NCBI RefSeq assembly: GCF_021462225.1
Contig: NC_061805.1
Location: 31,637,958 to 31,701,957 of the forward strand
Reading direction: 5' to 3'
DNA length: 64,000 nucleotides
From: Girardinichthys multiradiatus
Lineage: Eukaryota; Chordata; Actinopteri; Cyprinodontiformes; Goodeidae
The notes below the pieces were generated by a model. That model worked only from the letters and a program-made list of their open reading frames with translations, ran no database searches and had not been told where the DNA came from. A program made the translations under genes and the position numbers. This document shows positions 48,005-59,825 of this stretch, piece after piece. Each line of letters begins with the position of its first letter. Within the stretch, counting starts at the first letter, position 1.

Positions 48005-48310
48005 CAAATTCAATTCAAAAATACTTTATGAATCCCAAAGGGAAATTAAATGTTGTTGTAGCTCATTATGCCGGTTTCTTCAAACAGCAGCTGTAGATGC
48101 TAATGGCTGTAGGGAGGAAGGATCTCCTGTAGCGGTCTGTCTTACAGCACATCTGAAGAAGCCTCTGACTGAATACATTCTGTTATTGTAAGATAGTCTC
48201 ATCACCTTGGGGTGAAGTGCCTTGCCCAGGGGCATATCAACATGTAGGTCGAACCAACAACTTTTGCATTGCAAGAAGACTACTTTACCCTTTAAGCCAC
48301 AGTAGACCCC
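48005..48310 (-). mobile_element. LINE tail with adjacent tRNA-derived SINE sequence
   Basis: The plus strand shows ATACTTTATGAATCCCAAAGGGAAATTAA, split here only for description: an ATACTTTATGAATCCC block followed by AAAGGGAAATTAA. That is a typical 3' tail of a teleost non-LTR element read in reverse. From about 48,205 the minus strand has an A-box-like TGGCTTAAAGGGTAAAGTAG and a B-box-like GGTTCGACCTA, pointing to a tRNA-derived SINE. Confidence 0.55.
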
Positions 48311-48417
48311 AAAGGAGTATGTGTCTTTAAACTAACAAAGGTGGGAAAGTCCAAGGGGTGTTAATACTTTTGCATGCCACTGCACAGCCTGTGATTATAC
48401 TAAAAAGTCAAAGATCT

Positions 48418-51400
48418 TCAAAAGTTCCTATCCGCTGTTGTCTGAGAGGATCCTAATATGTCAAAGATGAGTGTGTCTGGGAAGGTCTGATGTCCTGCCT
48501 GGAGCTGCTTCACTGTGCTCTGCAGGTACTAAAGAAGCTTAAACACAGAGACGTCAGAGGGGATGTGTGCAGCAGCACACACCACTGCATGATGCAAGTG
48601 AGAGCAAACTGCTTCTTGAGATTCCTGATTGATGAAAGCAGAAAACAGGAATAGTGTTAGTGTGTTTATTGAAGAAATGGGTATAAAAGAGCTGAACGCT
48701 AACACAGCATTTACCTTTGCACCCTGCATTATGTTTCTGTTAGGACTAGCTTCTTTAATCGTGGATGCACTCCTGGAAAACAATTATGCTTACCCTTTAA
48801 CAGCTGCCACAGTAAGTAAAAAATTAACACTGCACCAAGAAGAATGAATAGATTTAAATGTATAGTTAATGTTATATCTACTGTGCTGCTTTAGTGTAAG
48901 GCAATGGTTTTATAACACTGTAATTTATCATTTACAGACAGTTAGAGGAGTTACCTGCACCTTATCAGCTTTGTCTTGCACCTGCGGGATGGCAAACGTT
49001 TGATGACAGAAACTGTTTTCACTTGCGTGACCTTCCAATGCTGAAGTAAAACATGTAGGAGACATGATGTGAGGATAAAGATTTTGAGACACCTCTCCAG
49101 TTCAGCTGTCAGTTGTTCTGTAAACTGTCTGCGAGGCGAGCTGCATTCTGCTGCTTCTACTGACCCATGCTCATCTGAAGCCGCCTCAGCTCCAAGTCTC
49201 TGGCCTTCCGCTGCCTGCAGAGAGATGTTGCTGTTCCTCCCTCAGTCCAATGAACACATTTCAGACTGCACAACTCCTCTGTGTGCTCCTGAGTACATGT
49301 TCCAAGAAAAGCATTTTAGCAACTGTATAAAAAAACTGTATTTTCAAAAAATTTGCTTTAAAGTATTTAACGTTTACACCTGAATAAGACATGTCCTTAT
49401 AGAATTCAAAGCTTGATCCTTCTCGTCCTCAATCTGTTGCCTTTGGATGCTCAGCTGTTGCTGCTGAAAAAATATGAACACAGCAATATGTATATACGGT
49501 GCCTCACATAAATATTTGTCCTTCTTATAATTTTTCCACATTTTGTCTTGTTCCAAAGCACAAATCTCAATATATTTTGTGGATTTTTTGGGGGGATGTA
49601 TGAACACAAATAGTGCATTGTAAAGTGGAATAAAAACTTGGCTAAAATGGTTAACATGGGGTCAAAATCTGAAAAGTGTGACGTATATTTGTATTCAGCC
49701 ACTTTTACTTATTAATATGAGAGAGAAAACCATCATAATAGATAGATAATACATTTGCAACAAGTCATTTTGGAGACACATCTTCATGGAAGAAGGTGAA
49801 CTGCACATCATCAGGAACACACCATCCACACTGTTGGCAGCATCATGTTGTAGAGATGCTTTTCATTGGTAGAAACATGGAAGCTGGTACGAGTTGATGG
49901 CAATATGAAGGAGCCAAACAGCAAAACACCTAAGAGAGAGACGATGGTTCTTCTTCCAGCAAGATGATGACACCAAACGATACAGCAAGAACATTTGTGG
50001 TCCCAGACATTTTCCGTAAAGTCTGGCTGAGCTTGAACTATTTTGCAAAGAAAAATAAATTTAAAAAATCAGTCTTTCGATATGCAAAGCCAAATTACAT
50101 ACCGCTCCTAGCAGCTAAAGGCGCTACAAAGGCGTGGTTTTGATCAAAGCATGCTCATGTGTTAGAAAGGCCCATTCAAAGTCCACACCCATATCTAGCT
50201 GAAAAGTCTTGTAAGCTTTGAATGTGAATGTTCACAGAAGCTCTCCACCCAGTCAATCTCTAGCTCATTTGCAAAGCTGGTAGAGACCAACCCAATATAT
50301 TTTAAAATATATTTGAAACCTGTGGATCACTTCAGCCATTACCATCACTGCATGAGCTTTCTCCTGTGCTTCTTCCAGCTCTCTGCAGTGCTGGCTTTTA
50401 AGGTGCTGCAGCTTCCTCTTCAGGTTGTCCCTTTCTGTTTGTAGAGTCTCACATTTCTCCTGTAAACCCGCCAGCTGCAGCTCTTTCTGTGCCAACATTT
50501 TGTCCTGTGTTCCCACCCCGATCCGACATTCTTCCAGTTCATGCTGTGGCTTGCTCACTTGAACATCAAGGGACTAACAGACAGAAACACAACAATGTAA
50601 GGAACACAGTTGACCTTTCATTCAAAATAGTTTACAATGTAAAATAAGGAATATAAAACACTGTAAATTAATGAAATGTTTGTATTAAATTGTATCATAA
50701 TACTGCTTAAAACTGAACAGGGCAAACAATCCAATCCAAGAGCTTGTCCTTATGGTATTTTTGAGCTCCTGAAATGAAGTAGCATTATAAAGAGACCTGA
50801 TTCTGTAGTGATTGCTGCATAAGCTCAGAAACACTTCAGTCAGGTATCGGCGTGTTACTGCAAGGAAAACCCTAGCTAAATATATAACCAAGGTTCAGAA
50901 AACACTTCAGCTGCTTTTAAGACAAAAGCCCATTTTAGATGGACTGAGGTGATGAGGGAAACTGTGTCCTGTTGAGTCCAAATGAATGACCAGGAACACA
51001 TATTTATAATAGCTTGCTGGCATCAAATAAAAACTGGATATTAATGCAAAACCAAATTGTAAGTAATTAGTTTCTTAATAAAATATTTAACTAAATCCAA
51101 AGTTTGATGGCATTAATGGATGATTGCATTATTGTTTTATTTACATTTTGCACAGGATTTGACTTTGATAGAAAATGATGAAAGTGTCACCTCCTCAGAA
51201 TGATGCCTTTTCTCCATCTGTTTTTGCAGACATGCACATCTGTTTAGAAGTGAGCTCACTGCCTCTGTGGCCATGTGAAGCGCCTCATGAACCTCCTCCA
51301 GCTGCTGCTCCAAGAACAGTCATTAATGATTTCCAAATATGTTGAAATACAGAGAATATAAAGGACCTTTGCATAAAAACAAACATAATCTGGACAGACA

Positions 51401-54400
51401 CTGCAGTGAATTGCAAAAGTATTCACACATCTTGAACCTTTGTCTCCTTACAACACAGACTTGCCCTTTTCTCCTTTGAATAAATACCCCAAGCTCAGTC
51501 AGATTGAGAATCTGTTGGAAGACTTGAAAACTGATGTTCAAGGACACTACATTCACTCAGATTCAGGTCTGGACTCCAACTGGATAACTCAAACACACAA
51601 ATATGCTTTAATCTGAACCATTCTATTTAAGCTCTGGCTGTACGTTAAGAGCAGTTGTCCTGCTGGAAGGTGAACTTTTACCCATGTCTCACTTCTTTTG
51701 TAAGCTCTAACAGGTTTCCTTCCAGGGTTGCATCTTGCAAACCACTCTGACCCGCTTCCCTGTCCTTGCTGAAGAAAAGCATCACAGCAGCATGATGCTG
51801 CCACCATATTTCACAGTGTGGATGTTAATTTCAGGGCGACAAACATTTTGTCTTGTTCTTTAGCCACACTGTGTTTAAAGTTAAATTCTAGCTAAATTCC
51901 AGTGGCCTACGGGCAAGCGGCGGGGTATACCCTGGACAGGTTGCCAGTCCATCACAGGCTGCTCTTCCATAAAGGCCAAATTTGTTGAACTGACAACTAA
52001 TGTCTGTCCTGTCTAACAACAACAGATATGTGGATCTCTACAGCTCCTTCAGAGTTACCATGGGTCCTGTCAGTTTAGGTAGTTTAGGTGGTCATGTCTT
52101 GGTAGGTTTGCAGCCATGTCAGAGTCTTTCTATTTTAAGAACAATTGAACAGTGTTTTGTGACATGTTCAAAACTTTTGTTACACTTTGTTTTACAACCC
52201 AATCCTGCCTTAAACTTCTACACAACCTTCTCCCTTACCTGTTTGCTGTGTTAGTTGGTTTTCATGATTCTGTTTGTTCACCATTGTTCTCTAGAGCAGC
52301 TGTTTTTACACAAAGATAAAATTGAACACGAATGGTCCCTTCTTACTATTTACGTGACGTCTTTAGGCTGCTGGTTGCACTGGATTGTATTTTTAACAAA
52401 ACAGGTCGCTCTTGAAAATAAGATCTTGTGTCTCAATGAGGTCTACCTGTATAAATAAAGGTGAAATAGAAATAAATAAAACTTAAGGGTGTCCGTGTAT
52501 AGGGATGCCATACTTTTCAAATTGTTACTTGTATAAGATTTTGTGTTTTCTTTTTCCACTTAATGATGATGCAATACTTCCTGTTGGTCAGTCACCTGAA
52601 ATCCCAATAAAACACACAGGAGTTTTTGCCAAGTGAGAAAATGTGAAAAAGTTAAAAGGTGTATAGATGCTTTTGCATTGCACTCTATAAGGTTAGTTTG
52701 TTCTGCCTTATGGCAGCATAAACTGAGTTAGATAATAATTAACTCATTAGACATTTTATGTTTGTGATTTGATTAATTTGTATGTCGCAGAGGTACTGAA
52801 GCTCTACCTCTTGCAAGGACTCGATTTTTTCTCTTGAACGACACCGCTCAGCAAAGAGTTCTGTTTTGGCCCAGTCCAGCTGTCCATCCATCTCGTCGCG
52901 CTCCAGCACTGACATTTTAACACAGCTCTTTTTGAAAAGCAGTGCGAGAACAAAACAAGTCAAATTAGACACAAAAAAGTAAGAACAGAAGGATTTAGTG
53001 CTGAAGTAGTTTTGCAGTACCCTGTTCCAGCAGAACCTATTTTCCAGACATGACTCTCTCTGCCTCTGCAGCTGCTGTAGCTGGAACCTACACACACATA
53101 GCATTGTTTCCCATGTTTGACAAACCAAAACACAACCGGTGAAGATTTAAGTTTGTACCTAAAAGACTATTTGTCTGACCTGCTGCGTCTCAGGGCAAAC
53201 TCCAAAGTTCTCTTCTCCTTCAGCATCTGTGCCGTGTCTGCAGACAGCTGTTCTAACCTCTGAATAGCTTGCTGGGTCATAAACAAATAACTGGGCATTT
53301 CAGTGAGACCTCTAATTAGACTTTTAATCTGACATCCTGTAATGTAATGAAGCTACTATGTCACCTTTTTTTTCTGTCGAAGTTCAGAGAGACAGAGTTC
53401 AACATCTTTTAGCTGAATCCACCTTAATCTGAGTTTCTTTTCCTCTTTCTCACATTTCTAAACCAAGAACAAACGGACAAAGCAACATGATCCTGCAGGT
53501 ACAGGATGATTTCTTACAAATATTGTAAAGAGTGAGGTCTGTTCTTACATGTTGGAGGTCAAAGACTTCCTCTTTCATGGTGCAATCTGACAGCCACGTC
53601 TCTGATGTCTTCCCAGGGCTGGACGTCCTGATGCAGTGGTTAATATCTTTATTGCTGTGTTTATTATCACTCAAAGAAAACAACAGCCTGAGAAATTAAA
53701 AACACATGGCACGTTTTAAAACTTTTAAAACGCTGAAAATCACAAGGTGAATTAAAATGCGTAAAAGTTTTAAAAATCCTGTCTGTACCTGTTGTTTATT
53801 TGCCTGTTATTGTTAGAGAAGACAGAAAAACATTTCTTCTGTGTGCGTCCATCAAAGAATCTCCTCACTTTGTGATTACAAAACAATCAATTTGTTTAAT
53901 GTTTCATGAAAACCAATGTGGTCATTTTTTGCATTTACCTGCTGTCAATTGAGCTTCACTGTCTTCTTCTGCTGCTGTGTCATTGTCACTGTGGTCCATA
54001 CGGCTGTTGTTCAGATCATCCGCATCCGTAACGAAGGAGCAACGTCCTTGTGAGGGAGTGAAAAAGGACATGGAAATGTTTATTACATTCATTATAATCA
54101 TTTTCAAACATATTTTGTATTTGTTTTGTGATCTTTATTTGCATGTTTGCATTCAGGATTCCCTGTCCTTCTTAATTCCTCTATGGTTCCTGCAGCACCT
54201 ACCTGTCCACCTGACCTGCTGCCTGAGTTGTTCATTGCCGTCTGTTACAAGATCTCTGTCAGGGGACATGCTGTCAAAACTCCATGCTGCAACTCCTTGA
54301 ACAGAAACAAAACACATGCAAAGCTCAGCTAACAGCATCACCAAGTGACGTTTTTCATCCATGTCCTCCTTACAAGTTAATGAATACTATAACATTCGTT

Positions 54401-57400
54401 TTATCTTCAACGATGTCACACCCCAAATGCTATCATTAAATAGCATTTTTTGAGACTCCAAATGTAAATGCTAAAATAAATGTCTGTGAAGCTTTAGAAC
54501 AAGCACTGATGAAGACATCGAGAGAAGTTCAGTCTTTCTGATTTAAATGTTTAGATGACAGTGGAGCCTATATCAGAAAACAGAATATAAAGGCTGATTT
54601 AAGAGAAAAGAACTGACTGAAACAGACTGACATAAGCATAACTGAAAACACCCAAATGGAGGAGAATGAATTTTTTATTTATTTATCTTTTACTCATTTC
54701 TCCTCCAACGATCAAAGATAAATGGAAATGTAGGTTAATATATTTATGTCTTTAATGTCATTTATTAAAGGTTATGAACGTATTTTGCAGCAGCACAAAT
54801 ATCTTTATTGATTGAGTCAGGAGAGTCTTAAATACAAATCTGCTGACAAAAAATGCTAAAGTTTTATTTTTATGTCTTTCTTTTATTTGGCAGAAATGTT
54901 ACTTGTCTTGGCAGAGTCAAATATCTGTCCTTGTGCTGAGACTATAGAGACATGGTAAAAAGAGAGTACAGCCTCTGTCAATTCTGTGACATTTTAGCCA
55001 AGAAATGATTGGGTCTTTAACAAAAACAAAAACATTTCAAGAGACACAGATGGACACACATCTGTGCAGCTGAACTTTTCTCCTAATTTGCACCATCTGA
55101 GAGAATTCAGAAAATGCATGAAGACATCTTGTCCCCGCCTACCACTGCCGCGGTCTCCAGGCCTCTGTGGTGTCTTGTTTCTCACTCCAGCTCCTGCATT
55201 CTCATGATCTTGTGATACATTTTCTCCACAGCTGTCAAAAAGGAATGTTCTATCTTCCTTTCTTGGATCAGATTTGTTTGACTGAAACCGGTGAGACATC
55301 ACTGTGTCACTTGTTTCTGACCCTCTTCTCTCAGAACTTTGCCAATTTTGATTAGTGTCACGGTCTGAGATTTCTGTCCTCTCAGACATGTCCTCAATAT
55401 TTAATTGATCCATATTTTTAAATGGAGACAAGTCAACCATCTCCTCTGTGAAGCATTTTACAAAGTCTTCAGTGCAGATACTGTCTGAAAGAGGCCTTGC
55501 CTCTCCAGCAATCTTCCCTTCTTTACAAGCCTCTCCAAGAAGCCTCTCGAGTCTCCAGATGACCTGATCCCTGTAAGGTTCGGTTTCCTCTTTGCCCCTG
55601 AGGATCATATCCAGACCACGTTTGATTTCCTTGTGAGTAACAGAAACATCACAGAAGATCTGTGTATTTGCTGGGGAAGAGAAGAGAACATTACAACTTC
55701 AAACGTTTATGTAATTCATTTAGATTTTATGTGACAAACTCAAAGCGGCGGAGTGGATGAAAAATTGTATGATTTCTTTTCAAAGTATGTTTTGCCTTTA
55801 TATTCAACCCCGTTTACTCTGATTCAACTAAGATCCAGTGAAACTAACTGCCTACAGGAATCACTCACTAGTTCATACAGCTGTTCTGTGAAGACCTCAG
55901 AGGTTTGTTAGAGAACGTTAGGAAGCAAACAGCATCATGAAGACCAAGGAACCCAGCAGACAGATCAGAGATAAAGTTGTGGAGAAGTTTAAAGCAGAGA
56001 TAGGTTATAAAACATCTCAAGCTTTGAAAATTTCACAGAACTTTGCTCAATCCATCATCTTAACATCAAAAAAGTATGGCACAACGGCAAACCTAAAATA
56101 ACCTGGAAATTCACTTAACCAACAGCAAGGAGAGCAATAATCAAACAAGCAGCTAAGAGACCAATGGTAACTTTGGAGAGCTGCAAAAATCCACTGTTCA
56201 GGCAATTTAGTTAGTAATTTAGTTCAGGTAAGTTCAGAGAATCTGTTATCTTCGACAAAAAAAGAGTTGTGCACTTCACAAATCTTGTCTGTTTGGAAGA
56301 ATGGCAAAAAGAAAGTCACTGTTGATAAATGCTATAAGAAGTCCCATTTGCAGTTTGCCACAAGCCCATGTAAGGGGCACAGCAGGAAGGTGTCCTGGTT
56401 ACAGCAAGCCAAAAGTTTACTTTTTGCCCTACATGCAAAATGGTGTGGAGGAAAATTAAATTGCCGATCACCTTAAAGACACCATCTGTACAGTGAAACA
56501 TGGTGGTTGGGGCTCATGATGTGGGAATACTTTTTTTTACCAGGGAGGCTGCCCATCACTGATGAGAAGATGGATGGATGGATGGATGGATAAGACATGA
56601 CTCTCTCTACAATCCTAAAAGGTTCACTTGTTAGGGGCTACAAAAGACAAACTGGGGTAGAATTTCAGACATAAATATAATCTAAAGTTTGTTGCAAGAC
56701 TTGAAAACTGATGCTCACAGAGGTTCACCATCCCATCTGAGTGAGCTGCAGCTATTTTGAAATGAAAGAGAGAGACATGTACCAAAAGACTTGCAATTTC
56801 AGCAAAGTTAGTTTTGAATAAATAAATGAATAACTAAATAAATATTGACATTGTGTACACCCTCATAGTTTTGCTGAGGTATGTATTTTGACACAGTAAA
56901 TTATTTCTGCATGTATTTCGCCTTGCAGTGGGACAAAAGGACACAAGTTTGATTCAAACATTAACTTTCCCTTTTTTATGGGACTAATAAAAATATTACC
57001 AGTGATTCTCTTTATCACTGTAGTGTGCAACAAGTTATGGTAAGACCTGAAGGTTTTATTTGTTTGCTCCAAGTCCTTTATCTTTAAAAACACAAACACT
57101 TGTAACTTGTGGGAAAAGAAACCTTTAGCATATTTGTTGGAAAAGTCTGGCATACATTACCTGCGTTTTTGGCATTTTGTGTCTTGCAAACCACATGATG
57201 CTTTGGTTTTGGAGACTTGACCTGTAAAACGTAGGTATGCTTGCTAAAACTATTTTTAATTAATATATTAAGAGGCAAGAAATGACTGACAGGCAGAAAT
57301 AACATTCACAGACCTGCAGCTGATCAAGCTGTTGATCAATAGCATCTAGGAGAAGGTCACAGTGGTCCGGTCTGGGAATCAGACAGTCAAGTGTGAGCAT
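48418..57400 (-). CDS. Unidentified coiled-coil protein, about 720 aa, 17 coding exons
   Basis: Exons: 57314-57400, 57161-57221, 55143-55670, 54203-54295, 53939-54046, 53789-53867, 53549-53687, 53365-53457, 53180-53271, 53021-53087, 52808-52927, 51191-51307, 50343-50573, 49380-49463, 49093-49214, 48583-48624, 48418-48517. All have GT-AG borders and joined phases, 2163 nt. The start is MLTLDCLIPRPDHCDLLL. Exon 3 encodes a polar, acidic region (FVKCFTEEMVDL). Exons 7-14 encode heptad-rich coiled coil, for example LSELRQKKK, RLEQLSADTAQMLKEKRTLE, QLEEVHEALH, LQTERDNLKRKLQHLKSQH and RQQIEDEKDQALNSI. No membrane segment or enzyme motif is seen. Exon 15 is ambiguous (see findings), so the C-terminus is less certain. 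A noncoding exon probably ends at 57736. I do not recognise the family. CCDC157 lies near TCN2 in human, but I see no convincing match. Confidence 0.7.
49495..50300 (+). mobile_element. Tc1-like relic in coiled-coil gene intron
   Basis: Left end near 49495 (CGGTGCCTCACATAAATATT). The interior has TTGGCAGCATCATGTTGTAG and AGCTGGTACGAGTTGATGGC, then CATTTGCAAAGCTGGTAGAG near 50268. Family of CAGTGCCTTGCAAAAGTATTC; frame-broken. It lies against the 3' side of the exon at 50343-50573. Confidence 0.7.
51404..52685 (-). mobile_element. Tc1-like relic in coiled-coil gene intron
   Basis: The ends CAGTGAATTGCAAAAGTATT (51404) and GCTTTTGCATTGCACTC (to 52685) are inverse family termini. The reversed transposase relic includes CAGCAGCATGATGCTGCCAC near 51786. 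Inactive. Confidence 0.75.
55720..56865 (+). mobile_element. Tc1-like relic in coiled-coil gene intron
   Basis: Contains the 5' leader text of the family (GAAGACCTCAGAGGTTTGTTAGAGAACG region near 55893) and a transposase relic (CAGTTTGCCACAAGCCCATG near 56351; AAACATGGTGGTTGGGGCTC near 56498). Right end near 56850. Carries an ATGG microsatellite. Frame-broken. Confidence 0.7.
56569..56592. repeat. ATGG microsatellite
   Basis: Six ATGG-type units inside the Tc1 relic. Confidence 0.85.
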
Positions 57401-57684
57401 GTTGTCTCTTTGATTTGTATCTAAGAGAGGGACATGGGGTAATCATGAGGTGCAAATTTACAACAGAGTGAGACATAGAGTGTGCTTTAAAACTTCGGAC
57501 CAGAACAAAGACGTTTGCAGGTGTCCCCTGCATCTCTTCCTTCATCATCATGGTCAGCCATGCCTTAATTCTGCAAAACATATGCAGCTGTTTGGTTATA
57601 CCATATATTTCTGTCCCCAGTATGAACCAGTGGTTAAGGTGACTGGCCTTATCTGCGATGATTAATGTGAGAGTGGGGAAGGTT

Positions 57685-57698
57685 GTTGCTTAGTTGAC
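57685..57698 (-). promoter_or_regulatory. X-box-like (RFX) site
   Basis: The minus strand reads GTCAACTAAGCAAC. Against the RFX X-box form GTNRCC(N0-3)RGYAAC only one base differs (fifth position). It lies just inside the putative first intron, about 285 bp upstream of the coiled-coil gene's ATG. X-boxes mark many ciliary genes; relevance here is inferred. Confidence 0.3.
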
Positions 57699-58034
57699 AC
57701 GGAAACCTCCTCAGCTTGTTGGGAAGTCTACTCACCAAGGAGACAACAGACTACTGTCTCAGGTTTCCCTTTCTCCTTAATTATCTTTAAAGTTAAGGGT
57801 TGCAATGTTTTATTTAAATGCAATAATAAAAATTTTTGCATTGATTTGGTGACTTTGGGCTTGCAAGGGAGTAAAACAAAGGTCTTATGTTTTTAATCTA
57901 CAGAACAGCACCTTTAATATGGTATCACATCTAGTTGGATGGAAAATTAACAATTAGACTGAAAAACTGACTTGCTTGAGAAAATGTCACGAGTTGCTCA
58001 GAAAGAAAGAAAGAAAGACCTATTTACCTTTCAG

Positions 58035-58285
58035 AAGATCAAGTGAGTAATGTTGCTGCAGAACCCGACTCCTCTGAAGAACTGCTGCTGCTACTGAGGG
58101 AAATCTTGGGAAAACTGGCTGTCATGGAAACACTTAAACAGCCCCTGCTCGCACATGTGCAGTCAGAACTGAAAAAAAAGACATTAGCTCCTGAACAACG
58201 ACCTTTAGTTTTGCTAGCAGCACTTTCTGATCAGAATCCACAGATAAAAGAACTAATAATCCTAGCCACCCATTTTATTCTGTGA
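58035..58285 (+). CDS. Exon-like open frame of unknown origin
   Basis: A pyrimidine-rich tract and TACCTTTCAG acceptor precede an uninterrupted frame of 82 codons to TGA at 58283-58285. It encodes an acidic-then-hydrophobic stretch, including PDSSEELLLLLREILGKL, LKQPLLAHVQSELKKK and EQRPLVLLAALSDQNPQIKE. The amphipathic helical look and low bias suggest real coding sequence rather than chance. No partner exon is seen upstream or downstream. It could be a terminal exon of an unrecognised gene divergent from the coiled-coil gene, or part of a transposon-derived protein. Confidence 0.35.
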
Positions 58286-58289
58286 TTAT

Positions 58290-58970
58290 GATTTGTTATA
58301 ACTTTAGGAGGCTCTGTTTCTGCTGTACACCTCAAAAAATATCCAATGTGATTGGACAGGTTTGCCTGAGGTATAACGCAGAGCAAAGCAAACTTTGTTA
58401 GTGGGCTGTACCCAGAAACAGGAATCAATCAGCCTATCAAAGTGTTAACAAAATAGATCGTTCCAAATTTTGTTAATTACCATTTAATAAGGCGAGAACC
58501 GGCCCAAGGCTTAAAAATCCAAGTCACAGCTTAGGGTCCCCAAACCATCTGAGTCCCAGAAATTCAACAGTTTTAAGATAGTTTATGTTTTTATTTTTGT
58601 TTATTGAGAAAGAGAATACTATTAAATTGGACAGTTTCAGCATAGATGAATTAAAATAATTTAAATTGCTTAATGTAAGATTTAAGCTCAGCCAATTAAA
58701 CTTGGCACACATTTCAGTTGAGAAAATAGCTTTGCCAAAAATCTCTTTTTTTCATGATCAATTTAAACAGGGGTTTGAAAGGCAAAAGCTGTGAATTCAA
58801 AAATATTCACCACATGAGACAACCAATTAAAGGTTGATTTGTCGGCTCTAAAAATAACCCATTTACCACAAATCTATGATTTTACTGTGGTCTGTGTTGT
58901 TCTTATCTGAACAAAAGAAAGTTATTAAAAATTAAAGGCTTTTAACCGATTTAACAACATTTTATGACTG
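58290..58970. other. Stretch with no recognisable feature
   Basis: AT-rich, no convincing exon or repeat family identified. Confidence 0.4.
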
Positions 58971-58971
58971 C

Positions 58972-59420
58972 ACCTATAGTTGCAAGTAAAAGTATTTGAC
59001 TCACACAACAAATATAGTTTATTAGCAAAATATATCAAACAAGAACAATTTAAAAAGCTCAGCAAAACTAGCATTACTAGCGGTTTCTCCAAATGAAACA
59101 CAAAATGCCACTTTTAATGAGTACTGCAGTCTTTATTATTCACACCTTTAATGAAAAGCATCGTTAGCTCCTTTTGCATTTATAACCTGCTCCAAGCGTG
59201 ATGCATAGTCACATAATAGCTTCTGGCAGCTTTCCTGAGGAACATTAGCCCACTCCTCATGGACGCATGCCTCAAGTTCACTAAAATTCTTTGGGTTTGT
59301 GTGCTGCAATTGCTTTTTACAAATCCCACAAGAGATTTTCGATAACATTTAAGTCTGTTGACTGCTTTAGTGTAGAGGCTCCCATTCTCCAACTGACTTG
59401 TTAAAGAAAAGAAGTCGCTG
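58972..59420 (-). pseudogene. Tc1-like transposase C-terminal relic
   Basis: The left part CTATAGTTGCAAGTAAAAGT is a known Tc1-like terminus. The minus strand at 59348 down to 59148 reads NPKNFSELEACVHEEWANVP, then QESCQKLLCDYASRLEQVI, the region after the catalytic Glu. A frameshift and truncation leave only the C-terminal part. Confidence 0.65.
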
Positions 59421-59825
59421 AGTAGGAGCTGATAAGAACTTCATGACAACGGCCAGTAGAGTGAAGTCTGGAATCACTCTTGCGTTTTATGTTACTCTGG
59501 AGATACTGGAAAGGCATAAAAGCAAATGTAAAGAAAGATAGATTTTAATTGTGATGCTTGAGCCATTTCTAGATTAGTGTCTTTTGTAGAAATGAATAAT
59601 TGTTTTACACCTTCCAACTGCTGCTGATTTCTTTATTGTAAACATTGTAAATCATGAAACAACTTACAGAGGCATTTTTGTGTGTTAATACTTTTCGTTA
59701 AAACCACAATATAGATGCAGTATCAAAACAGGCAGATATCCAGTGTCAATAACAGCTTTATTTATCCCCATTTTTGTTACTGTGCATCTGTTGCAGCTGT
59801 TTAAACACAATGTTATTCAGGTATA

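Noticed and set aside
48529..48783. 84-codon minus frame as a separate gene
   Set aside because: Its useful part is exon 16 of the coiled-coil gene; the rest reads through intron sequence.
48418..57400. Calling the coiled-coil gene CCDC157
   Set aside because: CCDC157 is near TCN2 in human, but I could not see matching N-terminal or C-terminal landmarks, and coiled-coil similarity alone is not evidence.
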